Assembly (NCBI GenBank): GCA_030762895.1
Contig: CM061067.1
Span: 100,256,602 to 100,320,601, forward strand
Source of the DNA: Sophora flavescens
Taxonomy: Eukaryota; Streptophyta; Magnoliopsida; Fabales; Fabaceae
Direction: 5' to 3'
Length of the DNA: 64,000 nt
The notes under the pieces were generated by a model that saw only the letters and a list, made by a program, of their open reading frames with translations, had not been told where the DNA came from and did no database searches. Positions 11,802-23,283 of the stretch are shown here, one piece after another. A program made the position numbers and the translations under genes. Position 1 is the first letter of the stretch, and the number at the start of each line of letters is the position of its first letter.

Positions 11802-13040
11802 TTACATTACTACCGCACTTAAAAAAAAATTCGTCTTGAATTTTACATACTTGAAAAGATGTGGATATCGTTGTTGCATAACTGCTTCACGTTCCCAAGT
11901 AGCATCTCCGGTAGTTTCATCCCATATGACCTTAACCAAAGGAATTTGTCTACTACGAAGCTCCTTAATCTCTTTATTTGCTATCCTTACAGGTAGAGCC
12001 TTATACTCTAGATTCTCTCGCAGTTGTATAGACTCAGACTCAATAACATGTGAAGGATCAGGATCATATTTTCTCAACTGAGACACGTGAAAGACGTCAT
12101 GAAGGTTAGCAAGGTTAGGTGGTAAAGCAATATGATAAGCTACTGGACCAATCCTTCGAATAATCTGGAAAGGTCCGATGAATCTAGGAGTAAGTTTTCT
12201 AGTTTTGATAGCCCTGCCAATTCCGGTCTTTGGAGTGACTCTCAAAAACACGTGATCACCCTCCTGGAATTCTAAAGGTCTCATTCTCTTGTTACTGTAG
12301 CTCCTTTGCCTATCCTGTGTTTCCTTCATCTTTTCCCTTATCTTCCTAACTTGTTCCGTAGTCTGTTGCACCACATCTGGATCCAAGACTTGATTTTCAC
12401 CAATCTCATACCAACATAACGGTGTCCTACACTTCCTACCATACAAAGCCTCATATGGTGCCATCCCTATACTACTGTGAAAACTATTGTTGTAAGTAAA
12501 TTCAATCAATGGCAAGAACTCATCCCAACTGCCAGTGTGTTCCAAAACACAAGCTCTTAAAAGGTCCTCCAATGATTGAATCGTCCTTTCTGACTGTCCA
12601 TCCGTTTGGGGATGATAAGCAGAACTCATCCTCAACTTGGTTCCTAAAGCATGGTGCATCTGTTTCCAAAATCTAGATGTAAATCTAGGATCTCGGTCTG
12701 AAACAATTCTCGATGGCACACCATGCAACCTAACAACTTCTTTGATGTAGATTTGGGTCAACTTATCCAAACTATAGCTTTCCCCCATAGGTAAGAAGTG
12801 AGCACACTTCGTCAACCTATCAATGATAACCCAAATCGCATCATGTCTCTTAGGAGTTCGTGGTAGTCCAACCACAAAATCCATATCTATGCTATCCCAT
12901 TTCCATTCTGGGATATCTAATGATTGCAATAAACCAGCTGGCTTTTGATGCTCTATCTTAGCCTTCTGACACACCAGGCAAGATAAAACATACTCTGCTA
13001 CCTCTTTCTTCATCCTCGTCCACCAAAACAATTTCTTTAA
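11802..13040 (-). pseudogene. Integrase, Tekay-like copy 2 (core and tail in one frame)
   Basis: Unlike copy 1, the catalytic core and C-terminal tail share one frame of about 409 codons. It begins after the shared TAG that separates it from the HPGSTKMY half of the zinc finger. D, D and E residues are visible in DMDF, SDRDPRF and DGQSERT. The natural stop after RYPHLF is lost: small deletions near 11850 extend the frame by about 17 codons into the LTR boundary. The enzyme would lack its N-terminal His pair, so activity is unlikely. Confidence 0.88.
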
Positions 13041-13043
13041 ATC

Positions 13044-13850
13044 CTAATACATTTTAGTAGATCCAGGATGAATACTCAACTTACTCTTATGTGCTTCTTC
13101 TAATATCAACTTCCTAAGTTCTAAATCCTCGGGCACACATATTCTATCCCTAAACCTCAGTACACCATTTGTTCCTCTACTAAACTCAAAATTTTTACCT
13201 TCATCCATACCTCTACTTATCTCCTGTAAATATGGATCATGAGTCTGTTTATCCTTAAGATCTCTCATAAAATCACTACTAATAGTGATCATACCTAAGC
13301 AAATTTTATCCTCAACCAACTCCATTCCCAAGTTCAAATCTCTGAACTGTTCCAGTAATTCCAACTCTTTAACCATCATTGCGGACACATGCAATGATTT
13401 CCTACTCAAGTCATCCGCTACTACATTCGCCTTCCCAGGATGGTATAGTAAATCAAACTCATAATCTTTGATAAACTCCATCCATCTTCGTTGTCTCATA
13501 TTCAACTCCTTTTGGTCGAACAGATACTTCAGACTTTTATGGTCACTGTAAACATTAAATTTTGCTCCATATAGAAAGTGTCGCCATATTTTTAATGCGA
13601 ACACTATGGCTGCTAATTCCAAATCATGAGTCGGATAGTTCCTCTCATGAATTCTCAATTGTCGAGAAGCATAAGCCACCACTCTTCCCTCTTGCATTAG
13701 AACACAACCTAAACCTTGGTATGACGCATCACAATATACGTCAAACTGTCCTAATGGATCCGGTAAAGTCAACACAGGTGATGTAGTCAACCTTTCCTTC
13801 AGCTTTTGGAAACTCTGCTCACAGTTGTCCGTCCATACAAAAGCTATATT
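13044..13850 (-). pseudogene. RNase H and integrase zinc-finger start, copy 2
   Basis: Same protein sequence as the copy 1 segment at 4721-5525, with the catalytic DAS, LEL and SDH motifs. The same TAG ends it at 13041-13043 and the same one-base loss separates it from RT near 13850. Identity of both breaks across copies supports duplication of a defective template. Confidence 0.87.
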
Positions 13851-15094
13851 TTCCTCATCAACTGCGTCATAGACAACGCAATCTTTGAGAAACCCTCTAT
13901 AAACCTCCGATAATGTCCAGCTAACCCTAGAAAACCTCGTACTTTAGCATAAAGCTGCCTATCCTTTAGAACTTGCAGCACGATCCTTAAATGTTTCTCA
14001 TGATCTTCCCATGTACGAGAATAGATAAGGATGTCGTCGATGAATACAACAACAAACTTATCAAGGTACGGTCTAAATATCCTCTTCATATAATCCATGA
14101 ACACTGCTGGCGCATTAGTCACACCAAACGGCATAACTAAATACTCGTATTGTCCATACCTTGTCCTAAAAGCCGTTTTTAGTATATCTTCCTTCTTTAC
14201 TCTAATCTGATGGTATCCAGATCTCAAATCAATCTTGGAAAATACTGCGGCTCCTTTCAATTGATCCATCAGATCATCTATCCTAGGCAATGGATACTTG
14301 TTCCTAATTGTTACCTTGTTTAACTGTCTATAATCCGTGCACAACCTAGCACTTCCATCTTTCTTCTTAACAAACAACACCGGAGCTCCCCATGGTGAAA
14401 CACTCGGCCTTATGAACTCTTTTCCCAACATATCATCCAATTTTTTCTTCAACTCCGCCAATTCTATAGGTGACATCCAATAAGGCGCCATTGATATAGG
14501 TCCTGTCCCTGGTACAAGATCTATGGTGAATTCCACTTCTCGTTCTGGTGGTAAACCTGGAACGTCGGGAGGGAAAACTTCAGGAAACTCTCTCACAATA
14601 GGCATAGAATCTATACTAGGGGTCTCAATAGTTTCCACTACAAACAGCATCACGTACTGCCTAGAATCGTCACTCCTCATGGATACTCCTTCATTGGCAG
14701 TGACTATACTAGAAGACACAAGAAATGATAAGGTCTTACTAGAACAGTCTAGCATTACATGGTTAGCCGAAAACCAATCCATGCCAAGAATAACATCTAT
14801 CTGTTGCATAGGAAAACAGACAAGGTCTACAATAAATGTCCTATTCTCAACAACTATAGGACACTGTAAACAAATAGACATAGTAGTCAAAGGATTACTA
14901 GTTGGAGTAGATATTGTAAGGGTAAAAGGTAATTGAGAAACAGTTAATTTTAATTGATCCCCACATTCATACGAAATAAATGAATGTGTAGCGCATGATT
15001 CAAATAACACGTACGAGAGTCTACCAGCTATCAAACACATACCTTGTATAAGATCAGCAGATTGAGAGGATTCAGCTCCCTTCACGGTAAACAC
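13844..15094 (-). pseudogene. Aspartic protease and reverse transcriptase, copy 2
   Basis: One open frame holds the protease with the same altered FESCATHSFIS active site, then RT with LFVKKKDGSARLCTDYRQLN, FSKIDLRSGYH, MPFGVTNAP and catalytic FIDDILIYS. The two copy 1 indels are absent, so RT reads through here. It has the same LYAK-to-VRGFLGLAG jump (loss of about 45-50 codons) and ends at the same premature TAG after MTQLMRKI. The protease active-site changes and RT deletion would each be expected to abolish autonomy. Confidence 0.88.
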
Positions 15095-16256
15095 TCTTCC
15101 AGTGGCCTGAGGTCTTGCTCCCCGTTGCCCTGCTGATATGACTCCTCTCCCAGCTCCACCTCTATTGCCTCCATTTCCTCTTCCTCTGCAGCTATCGGCG
15201 GTCGCTTAGCTCTCTTGTCCGCAATCTCGGACCATATTACCTATTTTCCCACAGAGAAAACAACTAGGTCTCTCCAAGCAGTCTCTAAGATAATGCGGTC
15301 TTCCACATCTGAAACAAGATAAGCCTTTGCTGTTGTTGACGACTCTAACCACCGGTCTTTGTGTCTTTGGTGTCCGCACCCTTTGTCGGGCATACGGTCT
15401 CTGTCTCCATTGAGAGTTACTACCTCCTCGCCTTTGAAAACCCGGTCGAGTAGGACCCCCACTCCTTAATTGTTTCTGCTCATTAGCCAGCCTCTGATCT
15501 AGACTTTCGATCGCACTGCATCGTTCCACTAGCTCTGGAAAACTTTGAATATCAAGAGATACTATAGCCCTCTGGAGTTCATGTCGGAGTCCTTCCTCAA
15601 ACCTTCTACATTGCCAATCTTCATCTGGGAATATCTGATAAAATTCGGAATACTTAATCAGAGCCTCGAATCGTGATGCATAATCACCAACAGTCATGTT
15701 GCCCTGTTTGAGACTCATGAATTCCCTTTCTTTCTCAGGTCGAACTAGACGCGGAAAATACTTCTCAAAGAAGCAGTCACTAAACAGCTGCCAGTTGATA
15801 ACTCTGCCTTCGGCATCCAGCAATCTTCACTTGCCTCTCCACCAAGACTCTGCTCCTCTAGTTAGCATGAAGGCAACATACATCAATTTCCTATCCTCTC
15901 TGCAGCGCATGGTATCGAATATCTTCTCGATCTCTTGTATCCACCATTCTGCCTTCTCTGGATCATAATCTCCTCGGAATTGGGGTGGCTTCCCTTTCAG
16001 GAAAGTAGCCATTCCGGCATCTTCACTCCGCCGCGCTCTCCTTTGGTTCTGTTGTTCCTGCTGTTCTTTGTTCATCTGTAGCATCTCAGCATTTTGCTGT
16101 GTTTGTACAGAGCAGTAACTATGCTTTTCATGGTATCTTGAGTCTCAGATGATCCCCTCCACTTCCGCTATGATTATTTTCCACATTGTTAGCTCCCACA
16201 ATCCTTTCAGGAGTTCTGTCATTACTGTCAATCGGACGTCCTCTTCCACGAGCCAT
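15095..16256 (-). pseudogene. Gag, Tekay-like copy 2
   Basis: Starts at the ATG at 16256 and carries the same N-terminal frameshift and the same TGA after WWRGK (15824-15826) as copy 1. Further changes cluster in three CTG/CAG-rich spots: 15185-15225, 15325-15385 and 16022-16040. They shift the frame after the second zinc knuckle (CFLCGKIGNMVRDC) and rewrite the Pro/Gln-rich linker. These clusters are absent from copy 1 and look unlike random point decay. Confidence 0.85.
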
Positions 16257-16469
16257 GATTCTGTAACATAAATCATTCGCTCTTATCAGTATGACATATA
16301 ATACCACATAGACAAGTATATAAATACCATATGCCACACTAATGTTATTTATCGCGTCGGATTCGGACACACTACCCATCTTCTAAGCATAGTTAAAATT
16401 CGATGTGGACTCAACTAGACACGGTCAGTAACAACATCCTAAACCTCACAGTCCGATTAGAATCGAACT

Positions 16470-16481
16470 GCTCTGATACCA
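16470..16481 (-). other. Primer-binding site, copy 2
   Basis: The minus strand reads TGGTATCAGAGC, the canonical initiator Met-tRNA complement, five bases from the end of LTR3. Confidence 0.88.
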
Positions 16482-16733
16482 CCAAATGAGACACCCCGTT
16501 GTTCCCCATTGTATTATTACATTAAATCCCTAATTATTTATTTACTTAATCGCGCGCTTATCGTTGAAAATACGTAAAAATTAAAACTTAAATAATAATC
16601 ATATAACTTGTACAAATATAACACACCAAAACTATATTACATAAGTACACACATAAGTATCCTTATTTTACACAACACGGTTTATAACTACAGAAAACAA
16701 AACATCTTATGTGACTCACTGGCCCTAAACTTA

Positions 16734-16994
16734 CTACGCTACATTATTAGGATCAGTAGGTTGTTCTTCAGCATCAACTTCATACGGAACGTCGTTCAAC
16801 TCTTCAACGATCTCCGTCTCGTATGGGGTTCCATCCATCTCCTCTGTAACATAGTTGTCCATATGGTCTTCTAACGTAACAAAGTAGACATACACCAAAA
16901 ATACAGAAATAGGGAGATAAGAAACAGTTCTATCATCATAAGTGGAAAAGATTCGTAGCATATAATACAATAATGATCCACAAACATGCATCAC
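16734..16994 (-). CDS. Small LTR-borne open frame, unknown function (LTR3)
   Basis: Same frame as in LTR1 and LTR2 with eight extra N-terminal residues, because an ATG is created by a small change near 16975. The conserved acidic tail is unchanged. Confidence 0.25.
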   Translation of the reverse strand: MMHVCGSLLYYMLRIFSTYDDRTVSYLPISVFLVYVYFVTLEDHMDNYVTEEMDGTPYETEIVEELNDVPYEVDAEEQPTDPNNVA

Positions 16995-17660
16995 TCACAA
17001 TTTACAATCATCCATACTTTATAACATCATCCTCTACCCTTAAACTCATGCAACTAAACCTTTATGCTGACGTGGCCACTACTAATCCTGTCACACATAC
17101 CTCGTTAGGGATGCAAGTCAGTCATCCAAGTGACACGTTCCCAACGCCGGTGCACATTCTCATCCATGGTAAGAATGCTCATGCAAAGCAATGACACTAT
17201 AGCTGCACAAGATCGCGTCGGTGCACACCCGGTTCTCTCTCTCAACTCTATCAAGGGTGCTCATGCATAGCAATGACACTATAGTTGCACAACTTAAATT
17301 CTAATTTGGAACGGTCTACAAGAACTTCGGACCTCGTGTATCTCAAATACACGGTTATGAACAACGATGCAACATATGATTCTCACTGACTTTTATCAAT
17401 AGCAACCTAGTACCTCAAGCTTTTCCTCACAACCTCCACTTACATTTTATATCACATCACTTCATATTGAGGCACCTCTAATTCATATTCAAAACTCTCA
17501 CCCAAACAAAACACCTCCGAGCAATATATATATATTTCCTTAAAATTATCTAAGCATGGTATTAAACCCAAGCAGATCATGCATAACACATTAATCAACA
17601 GAATATTCCAACATCTCAATATCATATAAGGCAATTTATCACAACCAAATAATTAACAAA

Positions 17661-17782
17661 GTCAGACTCTGTCACGGCCTGGCCGTGATAGCCATCACGG
17701 TCGTGACAGACAAAGAAAGACAAGAATCCTACAACACAGAACCTGTCACGGCCTGGCCATGACAACCATCACGGCCGTGACA
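17661..17782. repeat. Palindromic CACGGCC module pair, LTR3
   Basis: Two units in the same place as in LTR1 and LTR2, with intact CACGGCCTGGCCGTG and CACGGCCGTG arms. Confidence 0.9.
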
Positions 17783-18906
17783 GACAGCAAACATCCTCAC
17801 TATCATAATTATTCAAACATCGAAACAATACGTCACATGCAGATGGAATACCTCAACCAGCGTATCACAAACAGTCAAAAGTAAATAATTCAAACATCCT
17901 CAAATATGAATAATTAACCTAAGGCGATAAACCTACAATTCCCAAATCGTCATTGGTTTTACGGAAAAGTTTCCAATACGATTTTGGTATTGTCGATTAC
18001 TCGACCACTAGTAGGGTTTAGGTCGCCCTACACCATTATTATAAATTATATACTACTTATCGGATTCCGACGATGGAATGGTTCTTTCTCCCACCTGAGT
18101 AATCACCGGAAACACGTACACAACGATCCTCGTTATCCCGCCACGAGTTAACACAACCACCTTCAACCAAATCAACAATAAAACAAGTCAAGAACTAAAA
18201 ACATCAAGAATCCTACTACAAGGTCACGGCTCTAGGGTTTTGGGTGACTACAATTCCTAATCATGATTAAGTCATGGATTTATGATCCTTGATTAACCTA
18301 AATCATGGATTAGTGACTAAACAACTAAAGTTGAAACTCAAAACTTCCTAACTCTTTTATACAAGGATTCAGCCTCAACATGCTCATAGGGTTAGGGTTA
18401 TTAGTTTAATAAACCAACTTGGATTTATTAAGCATACATACTAATAGCTTGATTAACAAGATCATTAATGAAAACTATGAACAAAAACTCATCCAATCTC
18501 ACCCATCTAGGGTTCTGCCAACTTAGAGATTTTTGAGTAAAGATTTTCCTTTTAAGAAACTAACATGTATTAGAGTGTGTAGACATACATGCCATATAGA
18601 ATACATGATCATACATGACAACACATGAACAAAACTCTACCAAACCTACTTTGATAGATTCGGCCAAGGCTAGGTTTTTAGCAAAAGAAATTTTTGATTA
18701 CATCATGCTCTTAGATTTCGATAATATGCATGATATCAAGAAGATAGAAAGTAGTTTCATCATCATAAGATTTTTCTAGAATTTATTATGATTTTTCAAA
18801 GTTCAAGACTTAGAAACTTGAAAATGATGAACACATATGAAACAAACTTTGAATCAAAAAACTTGCTAAAGAACATAGGCATGATTAAGGAAGAAGATTA
18901 GGATTT

Positions 18907-19042
18907 ACCTCTTGAATATCAATGACAAAGGAAATCCAAGAACTTGCTTCACAAATCTAACACTAAAGGACTTATGAACTTTAAGGTTTTTCAACACAAA
19001 GGCAAAAGAAACTAAGTGAAAAGTGAGAGAAGGTATTTATAG
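18907..19042 (-). promoter_or_regulatory. LTR3 promoter for copy 2 with leader splice donor
   Basis: TATA box CTATAAATA at 19042-19034 (minus) and donor GAG|GTAAAT with GT at 18908-18907. The candidate acceptor TGTTACAG is at about 16262, just before the copy 2 gag ATG. Confidence 0.55.
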
Positions 19043-20327
19043 AGATGGGTGGCACCATCTTGGAAGGATCTAGAGATGATGAGTTGTCTTGCTAAAAGGA
19101 TTGAAATTGAAATACTTCCTAGGGACCATTTTGCAAAGATTCCAAAAGTTTAAGGACTAGTTTGCAATTTGCCAATAAATTGTCATGATGACTCTTTGCC
19201 ACATTTAATGTGATCTTATATTGACTAATTTGGGATGATTTTTGTCATATATATTTTAAGAAGAATCAAGAAACTTGAAGAAGATTTGAGAACATTAGAG
19301 AAGGTTGTAGAATAAAGTAGAAGATTGTTGATCATTCTAGAAAATTCTTGGCTCATCTAAGAATTATGAGGGCAGCCCCTTCTACCTCATGGGCTTGAGC
19401 ATGGGCCTACTCCATTTGGGCTTGAATTCATTTTTGTGGGGCCCACTTATAGATTTAAGCATAAAGCTTAACTTAGGAAACTTGTATAGTTTCAAATAGG
19501 CGTTATGGAATCAATCCATGAACTAGGAATTTTTGGCTTCATATCCACGTCCATTAAGAGATTGGGAAAAAGGATTCTATCCCAATTCACTTGAAAAAAA
19601 CTTAGAAACTAATAGGGACAAAATGGTAATTAACAGAAAGTTTAGGGACTTAAGCGTAAGATTCATAAATTTTCACTTTAACCCTGTAGAACCCTATAGA
19701 CTTAGAAATATGATTCATCCCCTTGAATAATCTCAAAATCCTAAGATAAACCCTCTATCGGCTCTTAGAAACTCCAAAATCCCCTCCGTCGTCTACCCGA
19801 TTACGTGTTTCGCCCGAAAAACATAAATTATTTTATTTTTTTCCAAAATAATTATAAAAATACAGAATTGTAGGAAATAAAATATTAATCTTAAGTCTTT
19901 CGTTCACAAATTAAAATTTGGTCTTTTGAGCAATATAATTATACTGTCAATGGAATTCGTGGGCCGGGTTTCGCCTGACTTTCCAACCTAAATTTTAATC
20001 GTAGCTTCCTACATTCAATTAGGATTGAGTAGTAAACTCCGTTTATTTAAAATAATTTTCTAAAACTCAAATAAATTTATAAACATATTTATATGTACTA
20101 CTGTTATTTAACACAGTGAAATACAGGGTGTTACAAACCATGGTTAATTTATGTAGTCCAAAATCAGCCACACCCTCCACTAAATGTGAGCCACATATTA
20201 ATTAACCTTAGTTAGCAAGGTAACCTTAGTTAAGTTAATTATTAATTATGATTAAGCTTATATTAATTAAATATTCCTAAAAGCTGTTAATCTAAGCTTA
20301 ACAAACCAAACAAGGCATAATATTACT

Positions 20328-20511
20328 CATATATATACCCCCCAAACCGTGGCCTCCCTCCCTCCCCATTTCACTCATCTTCTTCATCTTCTTCATTTCT
20401 TCACCAAAAACACTTAAACTCCATTTTCATTCTTCAAGAACTACAAGTGATTCCATTACAAAGCTTACCAAGATCATCATCTATTCTTCTTCTAATTTCC
20501 TAACTTGAGGT
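20328..20511 (+). promoter_or_regulatory. Core promoter and splice donor of the solo LTR
   Basis: TATA box ATATATATACC at about 20329-20338, followed by a pyrimidine-rich leader and a donor TTGAG|GTAAC with GT at 20510-20511, about 180 nt downstream. Confidence 0.5.
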
Positions 20512-21598
20512 AACATGATCATCTCTTCTCTTGTTTAAGCTTTTGTTCTTCATATTTCATAGTTTTCCATTTCTAGATCTAGAACTTGTAATAATTCTAG
20601 AAAATTGTAGAAAAATCATAAAAATGTGAAACTAATTTCTATGATCTAGTTATGATCCCTACTTTCTTTTTCCAAGAGCATGTGATCAAAATCATTTTAC
20701 TTACTATTTTCTAATTGAGGCCGAAACTGAGTATAAAAGTGGGTTTCATGTTTTGTTGTTTTGTTTGAAAGTTAGTACTTGATTTAAGTTCCATAATACT
20801 TGTATAACTTAAATCCAAGAGCTTAGGTTCAACAAAAATCCCTAGCCTAATTTTCTTATATAGGCCGAAACCCTAACATAAAAGGGTTGCAAAGTTTTTG
20901 ATTGATTTGTAAAATCAAATGCTTGATTCATGCTCTCTAACACTCTAAGATCATTTATCTAAGAGATTAAGCTGATTTGGAAAATCCTAGCCTATTTTTC
21001 TATGTGAGGCCGAAAGTCAATTAAATAGGGCTTGGAATATTTTGTTCATGTTTTCAAGTTATAGCAATTTATCTAAGCTACCTAGGACCTAAGTAATCAG
21101 TATCCAAAAGCTTAGGTTGAGAAAAGAACTCTAACCCTCATTTGGATGAGTTGACCGAACCTAGTACCATATGTCCATATTTAGATTTGTTGATTAATTT
21201 GTTTTATTGATGATTTGATTGAAGGTGGTTTTGTTAACTCGTGGCGGGATAACGAGGATCGTCGTTTTTGTGTTTCCGGTGATAACTCAGGTGGGGGAAA
21301 GAATCATCCTATCGTCAGAATCGATACATAGTATATTCTATAATAATTGTGTAGGGCGACCTAAACCCTACTAGTAGTTGAGTAATCGACAAGATCAAAA
21401 TCACATTGGAAACCTTTTCTGTAAAACTAATGGATTCGGGGATTGTAGGTTTATCGGCATTAGGTTGATTATATGATATTGAGGATGTCTGACTTTATGT
21501 TGTTGAATTTACTGTGATACGCTGGTTGAGGTATTCTATCTGCATGTGACGTCTTATTTTGGTGTTTTAATATTTATGATATTGAGGATGTTTATTTC

Positions 21599-21720
21599 TG
21601 TCACGGCCGTGATGGTTGTCATGGCCAGGCCGTGACATGTTCTGTTTTGTAGAATTCAAGCATTTGATGTCTGTCACGGCAGTGATGGCTATCACGGTCA
21701 GGTCGTGATAGAGTCTGACT
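21599..21720. repeat. Palindromic CACGGCC module pair, opposed solo LTR
   Basis: Two units: CACGGCCGTGATGGTTGTCA... and CACGGCAGTGATGGCTATCA..., each followed after a few bases by TCTG. The right-hand arms have drifted (catggccaggccgtgac, cacggtcaggtcgtgat), yet unit length and spacing are kept. Confidence 0.85.
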
Positions 21721-22120
21721 TTGTTATTTATTTGATTTGATTATTATGGGTTGGTTGTGATAACTTACTTTATATGATATTGAGATATTTGAATATTCTG
21801 TTGATTAATGTGTTATGCATGATCTGCCTGGTTTTAATACTATGCTTAAATGATTTTAAGCAAAGATATATGTTGTTCGGGAGATAATTGTTTGCCGTGA
21901 GAGAATGAACTGACTTAGAGGTGCCTAGCTAAATTAAATTATCTAATAGATGAAATGTGACATAGAATGTAAGTGGAGGCTATGATGAGAGCTTGAAGCA
22001 CTAGGTTGTTATTGATGCGAGGTAGTGAGATTCATATAGATGCATTGATAATTATAATCTTTTAGTTCTGGACATGTTGTTATGATTATCCCATCGGAGA
22101 TAGAGTAAAAAAGTCTTCTA

Positions 22121-22545
22121 TGCTTATGTGCTATTTTCAGGGGAAATAGTGACGCATACCGTGCTTATGCACTATTTCATATTAGAGATTAGGGAATAGT
22201 GGCGCACCGAATTATAAGGTATTTTATGCTTATGTGCTATTTCAAATGGGGGAAATAGTGACGCATGTCGTGCTTATGCACCATTTCCTATTAGATATTA
22301 GGGAATAGTGGCGCATTGAATTACAATATGTTTTGTGCTTACGTACTATTTCCAATGAGTGAAAAAGTGACGCATACTTGTACTTATGCACTATTTCCTA
22401 TGAGAGGTAAGGGAATAGGGACGCACCGAGTTATTATTTATTATGTGCTTATGTGCTATTTCCAATGGGGGAAATAGTAACGCATACTGTGCTTATGCAC
22501 TATTTCCTATGAGAGATAAAGGAATAGGAGCGCACCGAGTTTTGA
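22121..22545. repeat. About 109-bp tandem repeat, four copies, with internal hairpins
   Basis: Unit starts (tgcttatgtgctattt and variants) fall at 22121, 22227, 22336 and 22446. Each unit holds GAAATAGTGACGCAT followed by GTGCTTATGCACTATTTCC, able to fold back. The array LTRs have a related two-copy module at the equivalent place (for example about 500-630, with TGCAAAGCAATGACACTATAG). Confidence 0.85.
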
Positions 22546-22650
22546 CCCCAAATAGTTCTGGACTACTGACTAGTGTGACAGGAGTATAGATGGCCATATT
22601 AGTATAAATGTTGAATTACATGAGTTGAGAGTAGAGGGTGATATCATAAT

Positions 22651-22893
22651 TTGAGGATGATTGTTATTTATGTGATGTGTGTGGTTGACGGTTATTATAT
22701 TTTATGCTATGATTATTTTCCGCTTTTGATGATAGAACTGTTTCTTATCCCCTATATGTTGTCTGTTGTATTGTATTTTGATGTGATCGTACGAGAAGGC
22801 CCAACGGAGGAACCAGTTGCGGAGGATTTAGATGGAACTCCGTATGAACCGGATGCGGGAGGAAGAGCTATTGATTCCGGCAATGTAGTTTAG
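22651..22893 (+). CDS. Small LTR-borne open frame, diverged relative (solo LTR)
   Basis: An 80-residue frame. Its C-terminal half (AEDLDGTPYEPD...SGNVV, stop) aligns with the minus-strand LTR frames at 77-313, including the stop position. The N-terminal halves align at the DNA level but are read in different frames, although both are hydrophobic. Function unknown. Confidence 0.22.
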   Translation: MRMIVIYVMCVVDGYYILCYDYFPLLMIELFLIPYMLSVVLYFDVIVREGPTEEPVAEDLDGTPYEPDAGGRAIDSGNVV

Positions 22894-23283
22894 TGTTTTA
22901 GGGCCAGCGAGTCTTACAATACGTTTTATATTTCTCCGCTAAATAATAGTTTGTTTAAGTATAACCCTATAAGGGATCCTACTGTGAGGATACCCTCAAT
23001 AGTGTTTTGTTTTATGTTGTAAAACTTATGTGTGTAAGCATCACTTAGCTATGGTGTGATGCTTAATAAAAATCAAAGTTGTATGCCTATTTAATACAAG
23101 TTTTCATTTTTACGTATTTTCACATTACGTACGCGGTTAATAATTTAATTAAGAAGGATTTAATCTAACAAAACACCGGAGCACAACGGGGTGTCTAAGC
23201 AGCGACGACGGAGAGGAAGGGGCAGACGATGACGGTGACAAAAGATTAGCGGGTGGTGATGCGGAGGAGAATAAGGGGGGGCG

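Larger units (their letters stand above)
8155..11806 (-). repeat. LTR2, shared between Tekay-like copies 1 and 2
   Basis: A 3652-bp LTR, TG...CA bounded. It serves as 5' LTR for copy 1 (primer site at 8138-8149) and 3' LTR for copy 2 (polypurine region at 11807). Differences from LTR1 and LTR3 by eye are scattered single bases plus a few clusters, for example near 8873-8885. Confidence 0.93.
1..20135 (-). mobile_element. Tandem Tekay/Del-like Ty3-gypsy array with a shared middle LTR
   Basis: Three long LTRs alternate with two internal regions (3480-8154 and 11807-16486), giving a head-to-tail repeat of about 8.33 kb: position 1 matches 8326 and 16658. On the minus strand each LTR starts TGTAACACCC and ends GTCTCA. 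Internal order is gag, protease, RT, RNase H, integrase, as in Ty3-gypsy elements. LTRs above 3 kb and an integrase tail of the VSQLRKYDPDPSH type fit the Tekay/Del chromovirus clade; the clade name is inference. The first about 171 bp of LTR1, and the upstream target-site duplication, lie outside the window. The array abuts 'aacca' at 20136-20140, so AACCA is the predicted duplication beyond the left edge. Unequal exchange between the LTRs of one element is the simplest origin. Confidence 0.9.
16487..20135 (-). repeat. LTR3, 5' LTR of Tekay-like copy 2
   Basis: 3649 bp, TGTAACACCC...GTCTCA on the minus strand. It marks the right end of the array; the next bases (aaccatgg) belong to the opposed older LTR. 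It shows more private substitutions than LTR1 and LTR2 in its U3 half (for example 19610-19930), as expected if exchange has homogenised the other two more recently. Confidence 0.92.
20136..23197 (+). repeat. Degenerate solo LTR of a related element, opposite orientation, U3 truncated
   Basis: Reading plus, this stretch aligns with the reverse complement of the Tekay LTRs: the CACGGCC module pair (21599-21720), the region around 21240-21480, the DGTPYE frame, and the ending ACAACGGGGTGTCT. Similarity is clear but much lower than among LTR1-3. Only about 195 bp of U3 lie upstream of its TATA box, against about 1.1 kb in the array LTRs. No primer site follows 23197, so it is a solo LTR. The simplest reading is that the tandem array inserted into its U3, leaving the rest left of the window. 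Confidence 0.8.
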
